A stretch of DNA of 64,000 bases, from the NCBI RefSeq assembly GCF_040253615.1, contig NZ_JBEJGY010000004.1:4092001-4156000 (forward strand). The letters are read 5' to 3'. Both the position numbers and the translations under genes were made by a program. Numbering within the stretch: the first letter of the stretch is position 1; every line of letters begins with the position of its first letter. The notes beneath the pieces are model-generated. The model was not told the origin of the DNA and searched no databases. It was given only the letters and a program-made list of their open reading frames with translations. Shown here piece after piece: positions 27,449-34,820 of this stretch. This DNA comes from Streptomyces sp. Edi4. Lineage in GTDB: Bacteria; Actinomycetota; Actinomycetes; Streptomycetales; Streptomycetaceae.

Positions 27449-28174
27449 GTGACGGAGGCAGAGGCAGCAGCGGAGCTTCCCCCGGCGCCGGATGAGGCGC
27501 GGGAGGTGTTCGGGGAGTTCTTCCCCGAAGCCGTGCGGTATGCGGAGCTGCTCGCGGATGCGGGGGTCAAGCGCGGTCTGATCGGTCCGCGTGAGGTGCC
27601 GCGGTTGTGGGAGCGGCATCTGCTGAACTGCGCGGTGCTCTCCGAAGTCGTTCCCGAGGGCGTCACGGTGTGCGACGTCGGCTCGGGGGCGGGCCTGCCG
27701 GGCATCCCGCTGGCGCTGGTGCGCCCCGACCTGAAGATCACGCTTCTTGAGCCGCTGCTGCGGCGCACCAATTTCCTCCAGGAGGTCGTGGAGCTCCTGG
27801 GTCTGGACCACGTCACCGTGGTGCGCGGGCGGGCCGAGGAGATGCTGGGCAAGGTGGCCCCGGTCCATGTGGTGACGGCGCGCGCCGTGGCACCGCTCGA
27901 CCGGTTGGCCGGCTGGGGTGTGCCGCTGCTGCGTCCCTACGGCGAAATGCTGGCGCTCAAGGGCGACACGGCCGAGGAGGAGATCCAGGGTGCGCGTGCC
28001 GCACTGAGCAAGCTCGGTGTGGTGGAGACGTCGGTGCTCCATGTCGGCGAGGGCGTGGTGGACCCGCTGTCCACGGTCGTCCGGGTAGAGGTGGGCGAGA
28101 GTCCTGGTGGTGTGCGGTTCGCCGCCAAGCGCGCCAAGGCCGCCAGGACGAGCCGTACGCGGCGCCGTCGCTGA
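27449..28174 (+). CDS. rsmG: 16S rRNA (guanine-527-N7) methyltransferase RsmG (GidB)
   Basis: 241 residues start at GTG 27449 behind GGAAGGA. The SAM-binding core is CDVGSGAGLPGIPLALVRPD (about 75-94), followed by LLEPLLRRTNFLQEV and VTARAVAPLDRL, all typical of RsmG. Loss of this enzyme in Streptomyces gives low-level streptomycin resistance and antibiotic overproduction (established). A basic C-terminal tail (KRAKAARTSRTRRRR) may contact rRNA. It is followed by 293 bp containing DnaA boxes and a parS site before parA. Confidence 0.96.
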   Translation: MTEAEAAAELPPAPDEAREVFGEFFPEAVRYAELLADAGVKRGLIGPREVPRLWERHLLNCAVLSEVVPEGVTVCDVGSGAGLPGIPLALVRPDLKITLLEPLLRRTNFLQEVVELLGLDHVTVVRGRAEEMLGKVAPVHVVTARAVAPLDRLAGWGVPLLRPYGEMLALKGDTAEEEIQGARAALSKLGVVETSVLHVGEGVVDPLSTVVRVEVGESPGGVRFAAKRAKAARTSRTRRRR

Positions 28175-28282
28175 CCTCCCGCCCCACGCTAAGACGGTTC
28201 CGTGGGGGAATGCTCCATAGAAGGCGGCATACGTACGCATTTCGGAGTGTCGTAGCGGTCTCCGTGAAGCACGGATGCATCG

Positions 28283-28298
28283 TGTTTCACGTGAAACG
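28283..28298. other. parS: parS site upstream of parA
   Basis: TGTTTCACGTGAAACG has the perfect 14-bp core GTTTCACGTGAAAC. It is about 170 bp before the parA start, in the rsmG-parA gap. Confidence 0.95.
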
Positions 28299-28404
28299 TC
28301 GCTCACTGCTGCATGGAATCATCAGCCGCGGCCGTGCGGCTTCCTCGCCGCGCGATCGCAAGCCGTTCGCGGGGGGCCTCGGGTCCCCCGCAGGGGCTAC
28401 GGAG

Positions 28405-28413
28405 TTGTCCACA
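28405..28413 (+). promoter_or_regulatory. perfect DnaA box upstream of parA
   Basis: TTGTCCACA, 55 bp before the chosen parA start. A second box, TCGTCCACA, follows at 28423-28431 on the same strand, 18 bp centre to centre, with a GGTGGA half-match between them. Confidence 0.65.
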
Positions 28414-28422
28414 GAGGTGGAT

Positions 28423-28431
28423 TCGTCCACA
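28423..28431 (+). promoter_or_regulatory. second DnaA box upstream of parA
   Basis: TCGTCCACA, one mismatch to the consensus, in the same orientation as the box at 28405. Confidence 0.55.
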
Positions 28432-28467
28432 GAAGCCCGGGCCTCGCTGGTTCACTGCCCCGAAGAC

Positions 28468-29544
28468 ATGGGAGGCTCTGTTCATTGCGAGCCTGAAGTC
28501 GAGGAGAGTGAATCCTTGCGGTCCGACGCCAACATCGCGGGACCGATGACCGATCCGGTCCCCGGTCCCCGTACCGAATCGGCGGGGGAGGATGTTTCAC
28601 GTGAAACACCGCCCCCGATGGACGACACCCCCATCGGTCGTGCTGCCCAGCTGGCGGTGGAAGCTCTCGGCCGTGCCGGTGAGGGTCTGCCCCGGCCGGA
28701 GCAGACCCGAATCATGGTCGTTGCCAATCAGAAGGGAGGCGTAGGGAAGACCACTTCCACGGTCAACCTCGCCGCGTCCCTCGCGCTGCATGGTGCGCGG
28801 GTCCTGGTTGTCGACCTCGACCCCCAGGGCAACGCTTCGACGGCCCTGGGCATCGATCACCACGCCGAGGTCCCGTCGATCTACGACGTTCTGGTGGAGA
28901 GCAGGCCGCTCTCTGAAGTGGTTCAGCCCGTCCCGGACGTCGAGGGTCTTTTCTGTGCGCCGGCCACGATCGATCTCGCCGGTGCGGAGATCGAGCTGGT
29001 GTCCCTGGTGGCCAGAGAGAGCCGACTGCAGCGCGCCATCCAGGCGTACGAGCAGCCGCTGGACTACATCCTCATCGACTGCCCGCCTTCGCTGGGCCTG
29101 TTGACGGTCAACGCGCTGGTCGCGGGAGCCGAGGTGCTGATCCCGATCCAGTGCGAGTACTACGCCCTGGAGGGGCTGGGGCAGCTCCTGAGGAACGTCG
29201 ATCTCGTACGCGGCCACCTCAACCCGACGCTGCACGTCTCGACGATCCTGCTCACCATGTACGACGGCAGGACCAGGCTCGCTTCCCAGGTGGCCGACGA
29301 GGTACGCAGCCACTTCGGCAAGGAGGTGCTGCGGACCAGCATCCCGCGCTCGGTCCGCATCTCCGAGGCGCCGAGCTACGGGCAGACGGTGCTCACCTAT
29401 GACCCGGGCTCCAGCGGCTCGCTCTCCTACCTCGAAGCTGCCCGCGAGATCGCCTTGCGCGGTGTCGGTGTGCAGTACGACCCCACGCACGCGCATGTGG
29501 TCAGCCAGAACAACCAGCACAGCATGTCGGAGGGGATCCAGTGA
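28468..29544 (+). CDS. parA: ParA chromosome-partitioning ATPase
   Basis: 358 residues from ATG 28468. The first 90 residues are a disordered acidic extension, then the deviant Walker A VANQKGGVGKTTSTVN (about 90-105). Walker A' is VVDLDPQGNAST and Walker B is YILIDCPPSLGLL. ParA coats aerial hyphae DNA and positions ParB complexes during sporulation septation in Streptomyces. The start is uncertain: ATG 28468 agrees with homologue length but has a weak ribosome site, whereas TTG 28516 follows GAGGAG. A parS site lies within the N-terminal coding region and encodes VSRET. It overlaps parB by 4 bp. Confidence 0.94.
   Translation: MGGSVHCEPEVEESESLRSDANIAGPMTDPVPGPRTESAGEDVSRETPPPMDDTPIGRAAQLAVEALGRAGEGLPRPEQTRIMVVANQKGGVGKTTSTVNLAASLALHGARVLVVDLDPQGNASTALGIDHHAEVPSIYDVLVESRPLSEVVQPVPDVEGLFCAPATIDLAGAEIELVSLVARESRLQRAIQAYEQPLDYILIDCPPSLGLLTVNALVAGAEVLIPIQCEYYALEGLGQLLRNVDLVRGHLNPTLHVSTILLTMYDGRTRLASQVADEVRSHFGKEVLRTSIPRSVRISEAPSYGQTVLTYDPGSSGSLSYLEAAREIALRGVGVQYDPTHAHVVSQNNQHSMSEGIQ
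28593..28608. other. parS: parS site inside parA
   Basis: TGTTTCACGTGAAACA, a perfect 16-bp palindrome, in the disordered N-terminal part of parA where it is read as VSRET. Confidence 0.97.
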
Positions 29545-30638
29545 GTGAGCGACGTAGAGGACTGGGACGGGGGCTCGGCGCGCTGATCCCTTCTGCCGCG
29601 CAGGAGAAGGCGGGCTCCTCGGTGGGGACGGCTTCCACGTCTCCGTCGTCGGTGCCCGTACTCACCGCGGAACGGGGGGTGGCAGCCGCGAAGGTGGCGA
29701 CGTTGCCTGCCGCCCCTGTTTCACGTGAAACAACCGCAGTGCCCGAGCCGGAGCCCACGCCGGAGTTCGCTGCCCCGGCCGGTGCGTTCTTCGCCGAGCT
29801 GCCGATCGACTCGATCACTCCTAACCCGCGCCAGCCGCGTGAGGTGTTCGACGAGGACGCGCTCTCCGAACTTGTCACCTCCATCAAGGAAGTCGGGCTT
29901 CTTCAGCCCGTCGTCGTCCGGCAGACCGGCCCTGAGCGCTACGAGCTCATCATGGGCGAGCGGCGCTGGAGGTCCTGCCGTGAGGCGGGCCTTGAACGGA
30001 TTCCCGCGATCGTCCGCGAGACGGAGGACGAGAAGCTTCTCCTGGACGCTCTCCTGGAGAACCTGCACCGGGCTCAGCTGAACCCCCTGGAAGAGGCCGC
30101 CGCCTACGACCAGTTGCTCCGGGACTTCAAGTGCACCCATGACCAGCTGGCCGACCGCATCGGCCGTTCGCGGCCGCAGGTCTCCAACACGCTGCGTCTG
30201 CTGCGGCTCTCGCCGCCGGTGCAGAAGCGGGTGGCCGCCGGGGTGATCTCGGCGGGGCACGCGCGGGCGCTGCTCTCGGTGGAGGACTCCGAGGAACAGG
30301 ACGGCCTCGCCAAGCGCATTGTGGCCGAGGGGCTTTCGGTGCGGACGGTCGAGGAGATCGTCACGCTGATGAACTCGGAGTCCAAGAGCGCCCCGAAGGC
30401 CAAGGGGCCCCGGGCAGGCGCTCTCGTCTCGCCGGCGCTCAGCGACCTGGCAACCCGGCTCTCGGACCGCTTCGAGACGCGGGTGAAGGTCGACCTCGGG
30501 CAGAAAAAGGGAAAGATCGTCGTCGAGTTCGCCTCGATGGAGGATCTGGAGCGGATCCTCGGCACGCTCGCTCCCGGCGAGGGACGGGTCCTGGAGAAGG
30601 GGCTCGCCGAGCACGCCTCGCAGGAGGACGACAGCTGA
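29541..30638 (+). CDS. parB: ParB chromosome-partitioning protein (parS-binding CTPase)
   Basis: 365 residues from GTG 29541, overlapping the parA stop (GTGA). The N-terminal RRGLGRGLGALIP is the ParA-interaction motif. The ParB/Srx CTP-binding domain shows NPRQPREVF (about 93-101) and GERRWRSCREAG (about 139-150). The helix-turn-helix that reads parS is THDQLADRIGRSRPQVSNTLRLL (about 197-219). A C-terminal dimer domain follows. A parS site is embedded in its own coding sequence (29717), again read as VSRET. Together with the parS sites listed here it organises the origin region. Confidence 0.97.
   Translation: MSERRRGLGRGLGALIPSAAQEKAGSSVGTASTSPSSVPVLTAERGVAAAKVATLPAAPVSRETTAVPEPEPTPEFAAPAGAFFAELPIDSITPNPRQPREVFDEDALSELVTSIKEVGLLQPVVVRQTGPERYELIMGERRWRSCREAGLERIPAIVRETEDEKLLLDALLENLHRAQLNPLEEAAAYDQLLRDFKCTHDQLADRIGRSRPQVSNTLRLLRLSPPVQKRVAAGVISAGHARALLSVEDSEEQDGLAKRIVAEGLSVRTVEEIVTLMNSESKSAPKAKGPRAGALVSPALSDLATRLSDRFETRVKVDLGQKKGKIVVEFASMEDLERILGTLAPGEGRVLEKGLAEHASQEDDS
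29717..29732. other. parS: parS site inside parB
   Basis: TGTTTCACGTGAAACA, a perfect palindrome, within the variable N-terminal linker of parB. Confidence 0.97.
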
Positions 30639-30657
30639 GTTCGTCCGGTCCCGCTCG

Positions 30658-30700
30658 AGGGCGGGCCGTGTTCCGGTTCTACCGGAACACGGCCCGCCCT
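30658..30700 (+). terminator. parAB terminator
   Basis: A 20-bp perfect stem with a TCT loop, followed by TT, 20 bp after the parB stop. Confidence 0.9.
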
Positions 30701-30797
30701 TTGCGTGCGGACGGTGTCCCTGCCGTGGGGCGCTGGATACGATGCGTTCTCGTATGGCACAACGACCTTGATCCATCCTCTAGGGAGGGCGGGGGCC

Positions 30798-31055
30798 ATG
30801 CGAACGGTGAGCCGCACTCAACTGGTGACGGCGGGGCTCGGTCTCGGGGCGGTCGGCGGGTTCGTCGGCAGCCTGCTGCGGGAGCTGAGCGCGCTGTCGG
30901 CCGTGCGGGGGGCGGCAGGCGAGGGAAGTGAGGAACATCCGCAATGGGGCGTCGGCTCGTACCGCTCACGCTGGACAACCTTCCGGACCTCCCCAAGCGC
31001 TGCCGCGGCTGCGTCTTCTGGGAACTCGATCCCGTCAGCGGAGAAGCGGCGTTAA
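30798..31055 (+). CDS. possible small membrane protein overlapping the GNAT gene
   Basis: ATG 30798 is preceded by a strong GGGAGGGCGGGGG stretch. The first 47 codons are almost all G/C in the third position and encode RTQLVTAGLGLGAVGGFVGS, a single membrane or signal helix. The GC3 bias falls where the ribosome site of the next gene begins. The frame then runs 112 bases into the GNAT gene in a different frame and stops at 31053-31055. The product would be 85 residues with a non-conserved-looking Ser/Arg tail. It could be real with a shared 3' end, or a truncated remnant. Confidence 0.4.
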   Translation: MRTVSRTQLVTAGLGLGAVGGFVGSLLRELSALSAVRGAAGEGSEEHPQWGVGSYRSRWTTFRTSPSAAAAASSGNSIPSAEKRR

Positions 31056-31561
31056 AGGCGGGCCGGCCAGAGGTGGAGAAGGAGGCCTGGATCTCGGGGG
31101 TGCTCCTGGAATGGGGTTCCTGCGGCCGGGTCGTCCATGTCGATGACATCCCGGTCGGCTATGTGCTCTACGCGCCGCCCGCCTATGTGCCCCGCTCCAC
31201 CGCCTTTCCCACCAGCCCGGTGGCCGCCGACGCCGTCCAACTGATGACCGGGTGGATCATGCCGGGCTACCAGGGACAGGGGCTCGGTCGCGTGATGGTG
31301 CAGACGGTGGCGAAGGACCTGTTGCGCCGGGGCTTCAAGGCCATCGAGGCATTCGGGGACGCCCAGTGGCAGGAGCCCGCCTGCGTGCTGCCGGCCGACT
31401 ATCTCTTGTCTGTCGGATTCAAGACGGTACGGCCCCACCCCCGGCATCCGAGGCTGCGCCTGGAACTGCGGACGACGTTGTCCTGGAAGGAGGACGTCGA
31501 GCTCGCCCTGGACAGGCTGCTCGGCGCGGTCCAGAAGGAACCGGCCCTCCGGCCGCTGTAG
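30944..31561 (+). CDS. GNAT family N-acetyltransferase
   Basis: 205 residues from ATG 30944, with GAGG about 10 bases upstream. The N-terminal RLVPLTLDNLPDLPKRCRGCVFWELDP has a CxxC pair typical of this parB-adjacent Streptomyces family. The acetyl-CoA-binding A motif is MPGYQGQGLGRVMVQTVAKDLLRRG (about 106-130). The substrate is unknown. It converges on trxA across a perfect 22-bp-stem hairpin that contains a parS site. Confidence 0.85.
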   Translation: MGRRLVPLTLDNLPDLPKRCRGCVFWELDPVSGEAALKAGRPEVEKEAWISGVLLEWGSCGRVVHVDDIPVGYVLYAPPAYVPRSTAFPTSPVAADAVQLMTGWIMPGYQGQGLGRVMVQTVAKDLLRRGFKAIEAFGDAQWQEPACVLPADYLLSVGFKTVRPHPRHPRLRLELRTTLSWKEDVELALDRLLGAVQKEPALRPL

Positions 31562-31574
31562 CAGGCGTCCCGCC

Positions 31575-31622
31575 CACGTGAAACGGGCCCGCCCCCAAAA
31601 GGGGGCGGGCCCGTTTCACGTG
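31575..31622. terminator. bidirectional terminator fused with a parS site
   Basis: A 22-bp perfect stem (31575-31596 with 31601-31622) has an AAAA loop, between the convergent GNAT and trxA genes. The distal end of the right arm runs into the parS palindrome 31612-31627, so parS sequence forms the base of the stem. Confidence 0.93.
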
Positions 31623-31627
31623 AAACA
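31612..31627. other. parS: parS site at the terminator base
   Basis: CGTTTCACGTGAAACA with a perfect 14-bp core. The left end of the terminator stem (CACGTGAAAC, 31575-31584) supplies an additional parS half-site. Confidence 0.95.
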
Positions 31628-31646
31628 GCGAGCGCGTGGGGCCCTA

Positions 31647-31979
31647 CTACTCGCCGATGAAGACGTCGAGGTCACGCAGCAGCGCGGCCTTCGGCTTCGC
31701 GCCGACGATCGTCTTGGCGACCTCGCCGTGCTGGTAGACGTTGAGCGTCGGAATCGACATCACGCCGTACTTGGCGGCGGTCGTCGGGTTCTGGTCGATG
31801 TTGAGCTTGACGATCTCGATCTGGTCGCCGTGCTCGGCCGCGATGGCCTCCAGCGACGGGGCGATCTGGCGGCACGGGCCGCACCACTCGGCCCAGAAGT
31901 CCACCAGGACGGGCTTGTCGCTCTTGAGGACGACCTCGTCGAAGTCGGCGTCGGTCACGTGCTTCAGAGTGCCGGCCAC
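31647..31979 (-). CDS. trxA: thioredoxin
   Basis: 110 residues start at GTG 31979 behind TAGGAG. The redox-active WCGPC has cysteines at 33 and 36, inside VLVDFWAEWCGPCRQIAP. The cis-proline loop SIPTLNVY is intact. It reduces protein disulfides using electrons from the thioredoxin reductase gene 51 bp upstream on the same strand; the pair is probably cotranscribed. Confidence 0.97.
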   Translation of the reverse strand: MAGTLKHVTDADFDEVVLKSDKPVLVDFWAEWCGPCRQIAPSLEAIAAEHGDQIEIVKLNIDQNPTTAAKYGVMSIPTLNVYQHGEVAKTIVGAKPKAALLRDLDVFIGE

Positions 31980-32030
31980 GGCAGTCTCCTAAGGGGTGTT
32001 GGGGGGAGGGGAAAGCTGGGGAGGGGCTGA

Positions 32031-32990
32031 TCAGACCCCGGCGGCGGCCTTCTCGCTGTCGGCGAGGGCGGCAAGGAAGCGCTCCGCGTCCAGGGCGGCG
32101 GAACAGCCGGTGCCGGCCGCGGTGATGGCCTGGCGGTAGGTGTGGTCGACCACGTCGCCCGCGCCGAAGACACCCGTCAGGTTGGTCCGGGTCGAGGGGG
32201 CCTCGACCTTCAGGTAGCCCTCTTCGTCCAGGTCGAGCTGGCCCTTGAAGAGCTCGGTGCGCGGGTCGTGGCCCACGGCGATGAAGAGACCCGTCACCGG
32301 GAGCTCCGACGTGGCGCCGGTCTTGGTGTTGCGCAGCGTCAGCCCCGACAGCTTCTGGTCGCCGTGGATCTCGGCGACCTCGCTGTCCCAGGCAAACTTG
32401 ATCTTCTCGTCGGCGAAGGCACGCTCCTGCATCGCCTTGGAGGCACGCAGGCTGTCGCGGCGGTGGACGATGGTGACCGACTTGGCGAAGCGCGAGAGGA
32501 AGGTCGCCTCCTCCATCGCGGTGTCGCCGCCGCCGACCACGGCGATGTCCTGGTCCTTGAAGAAGAACCCGTCGCACGTGGCACACCACGAGACGCCACG
32601 GCCGGACAGCTTGTCCTCGTTGGCCAGACCCAGCTTGCGGTGCTGCGAGCCGGTGGTGACGATGACGGCCTTGGCCCGGTGGACGGTTCCCGCAGTGTCC
32701 GTGACGGTCTTGATGTCACCCGTCAGGTCGACGGCGACGACATCGTCGGGGATCAGCTCGGCGCCGAAGCGCTCGGCCTGACCGCGCATGTTGTCCATGA
32801 GCTCCGGGCCCATGATGCCGTCCTGGAAGCCAGGGAAGTTCTCCACCTCGGTGGTGTTCATCAGCGCACCGCCGGCGGTGACGGCGCCCTCGAACACCAG
32901 CGGCTTCAGCGACGCACGTGCGGTGTACAGCGCGGCCGTGTATCCGGCCGGGCCCGAGCCAATGATGATCACGTTACGGACGTCGCTCAC
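32031..32990 (-). CDS. trxB: thioredoxin-disulfide reductase
   Basis: 319 residues. The FAD-binding GSGPAGYTAALYTA is at 11-24. The redox pair is Cys136/Cys139 in SWCATCDG, and the NADPH-binding GGGDTAMEEA region and the C-terminal FAD motif GVFGAGDVVD are present. It transfers electrons from NADPH to TrxA encoded next. Neighbouring sigM/anti-sigma genes suggest shared stress regulation, as in mycobacteria, where the same block occurs at the other side of the origin region. Confidence 0.97.
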   Translation of the reverse strand: MSDVRNVIIIGSGPAGYTAALYTARASLKPLVFEGAVTAGGALMNTTEVENFPGFQDGIMGPELMDNMRGQAERFGAELIPDDVVAVDLTGDIKTVTDTAGTVHRAKAVIVTTGSQHRKLGLANEDKLSGRGVSWCATCDGFFFKDQDIAVVGGGDTAMEEATFLSRFAKSVTIVHRRDSLRASKAMQERAFADEKIKFAWDSEVAEIHGDQKLSGLTLRNTKTGATSELPVTGLFIAVGHDPRTELFKGQLDLDEEGYLKVEAPSTRTNLTGVFGAGDVVDHTYRQAITAAGTGCSAALDAERFLAALADSEKAAAGV

Positions 32991-33128
32991 GGGTTTCTTC
33001 CTCGTCTCTACGGACTGTCTGTTGCCTGTCGGGGCCCCGGTCCAGGACTCTCACCCCACCCAACGGATCCTACGGGGGATGCATTCCCGCGCCGGACAGC
33101 AGCGCAGGGCCGCGGTCCGGGCGGGCCC

Positions 33129-34085
33129 TCAGCCGCGCGGATACGAGTGGGTCAGCAACAGCTTGCCGGGGGCCGAGGACCCCGCGTTCTCGCAGGAGGC
33201 GTCGATGACGTACGCCTGCACGTTCGCCGGGTCGGTCTGGTCGGGCAGGACGACGAGATACGCCCGGGTGCCCTCGTAAGTGCCCTGTTCGGCGGCCAGC
33301 GGCTGTTGGGAGGGTCGTCCGGTGCCGGCCTGGACACACGGCGGGACGGCGGCGGCCGAGCGCAGGCTGTTCGAGGGGTTCTCGTTGGTGTTGGGCACGT
33401 TCTGCTGGGGCGGAGCGATCTTCGCCGAGGGTGCCTTCTGCGTGCTCCGGCCACCCGGGGACGTGAGCAGCGCCTGGACGCGTCCTTCGAGGCTGGATGC
33501 GGAGAAGGCGGTGCCGCCGGGCTGGGAGGCTCGGGACGTGGCCTGCTCGGCGTGGGGGCGCGTCGTACCCGTCTCGATGCCCTGCACGAAGAAGATCCCG
33601 GCGCCGATGGCCGCCGCGCCGAGCACGGCCGTGAGCAGCGCCCCGCGACGCCTGCGCGACTTGGCGCGGCCCGGGCCTGTGGCCGCGCGGGCATGGCCCG
33701 CGGGACGGTCGGCCGGGGCGGTAGCGGCTCCCGGCCGAGAGGCGGCGGGGTCGGCGACAGGTGTGCTCACGGCGGCGGGTGTTTCACGTGAAACATGCGC
33801 GGTTTCACGTGGGGCCCGCTCGGGTGCGGTGGCGTTCAGAAGGGCTTCGGCCGCCAGAGCCGCGTCGATGCGCCCCGCTACATCGGCGGGCATGCGCGAG
33901 GGGCCCGGCAGCGTCCCGAGCAGATCCCGGATTTCTTCCAGGGAGTCCCGGACATCGGCACACAGCGCACAGTCCTGGAGATGGCGGCGGACGTCCGCCG
34001 TGCGGCGGGGAGGGAGGACGCCCTCGGTGAGTTCGGAGATCTCCGAGACGTCCGGGTGTTCCGTTGCTCCGGTCGTGGATGTCAC
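33129..34085 (-). CDS. membrane-anchored zinc-finger anti-sigma factor, partner of SigM
   Basis: 318 residues, starting inside the end of sigM (4-bp overlap). The N-terminal ZAS domain has the HxxxCxxC motif in RRHLQDCALCADV (about 34-46). A linker rich in Ala/Pro follows, then a basic RRRR stop and one membrane helix (about 150-171). An extracellular Pro/Ser-rich domain with two cysteines (VPPCVQAG and DASCENAG) ends the protein. The cytoplasmic ZAS domain should sequester SigM. The coding sequence contains a parS site, read as HVSRETP, in the disordered linker. Confidence 0.9.
   Translation of the reverse strand: MTSTTGATEHPDVSEISELTEGVLPPRRTADVRRHLQDCALCADVRDSLEEIRDLLGTLPGPSRMPADVAGRIDAALAAEALLNATAPERAPRETAHVSRETPAAVSTPVADPAASRPGAATAPADRPAGHARAATGPGRAKSRRRRGALLTAVLGAAAIGAGIFFVQGIETGTTRPHAEQATSRASQPGGTAFSASSLEGRVQALLTSPGGRSTQKAPSAKIAPPQQNVPNTNENPSNSLRSAAAVPPCVQAGTGRPSQQPLAAEQGTYEGTRAYLVVLPDQTDPANVQAYVIDASCENAGSSAPGKLLLTHSYPRG
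33780..33795. other. parS: parS site inside the anti-sigma gene
   Basis: TGTTTCACGTGAAACA, perfect. A degenerate copy (GGTTTCACGTGGGGCC) lies just downstream at 33801-33816. Confidence 0.95.
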
Positions 34086-34795
34086 GCGCGCCCACCTCCG
34101 CCCTTCACTGCGGCCGAATCGCTCGGTCCTGCGTCGTCCGTGTCCGACTCAGGTGGGACGGATGTCCCCGGCGTCCGGTTCCTTCCCCCACCAGACTCAC
34201 CGCTACCCCCTGTATCGGCTGTATCGGCGCGCAGATGAGTGAGCAACGGCAACAGCCGTGCGCGGCCCCGGGCGCAGCGGCTTTTCACCGTGCCGGTGGG
34301 GACCTCGAGGACGGCTGCGGCCTCGGCGACGGGGTAACCCTGCATGTCGACGAGGACGAGGGCGGCGCGCTGGTCCGGCGGGAGGGTGCCGAGGGCCGCT
34401 ATGAGCTGCCGGTGCAGGTCCTGGCGCTCGGCCGGCGCCTCGGCCGACTCGTGGGGCTCCAGGAGCTGGTCGAGGCGTTCGGTGTCGTCGACCGGGGACG
34501 TCCTGCGGGAGGCGGCCTTGCGGGCCCGGTCGAGGCAGGCGTTCACGGTGATGCGGTGCAGCCAGGTCGTGACGGCCGACTGGCCCCGGAAGGTATGGGC
34601 GGCCCGGTACGCGGAGACGAGGGCGTCCTGGACGGCGTCGGCGGCCTCCTCGCGGTCTCCCAGAGTTCTCAGCGCCACCGCCCACAGCCGGTCGCGGTGA
34701 CGCCGCACGATCTCACCGAAGGCGTCGGGGTCGCCGTCGACATGGCGCGCCAGGAGGTCCTGGTCGCTCATGTCGCCGAGCGTGGCGTCATCCAA
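34082..34795 (-). CDS. sigM: ECF RNA polymerase sigma factor SigM
   Basis: 237 residues from TTG 34795, which has GGGAGG 7 bases upstream; ATG 34771 is an alternative without a good site. Region 2 contains FGEIVRRHRDRLWAVALR and the -10-reading DREEAADAVQDALVSAYRA. Region 4 contains LPPDQRAALVLVDMQGYPVAEAA and the helix GTVKSRCARGRARL. A Gly/Ser/Thr/Pro-rich tail of about 45 residues follows. It overlaps its anti-sigma gene and follows the pseudokinase gene by 25 bp, placing an envelope-stress sigma factor in the murJ operon. Confidence 0.93.
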   Translation of the reverse strand: MDDATLGDMSDQDLLARHVDGDPDAFGEIVRRHRDRLWAVALRTLGDREEAADAVQDALVSAYRAAHTFRGQSAVTTWLHRITVNACLDRARKAASRRTSPVDDTERLDQLLEPHESAEAPAERQDLHRQLIAALGTLPPDQRAALVLVDMQGYPVAEAAAVLEVPTGTVKSRCARGRARLLPLLTHLRADTADTGGSGESGGGRNRTPGTSVPPESDTDDAGPSDSAAVKGGGGRA

Positions 34796-34820
34796 CAGTG
34801 AGCCTCCCCCCGCCGTTCGG

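Noticed and set aside
28210..28467. N-terminal extension of parA
   Set aside because: It covers the parS site and DnaA boxes, is not GC3-biased, and makes the protein much longer than homologues.
33801..33816. A second parS next to 33780
   Set aside because: GGTTTCACGTGGGGCC has lost most of the right half-site; at best a degenerate relic.
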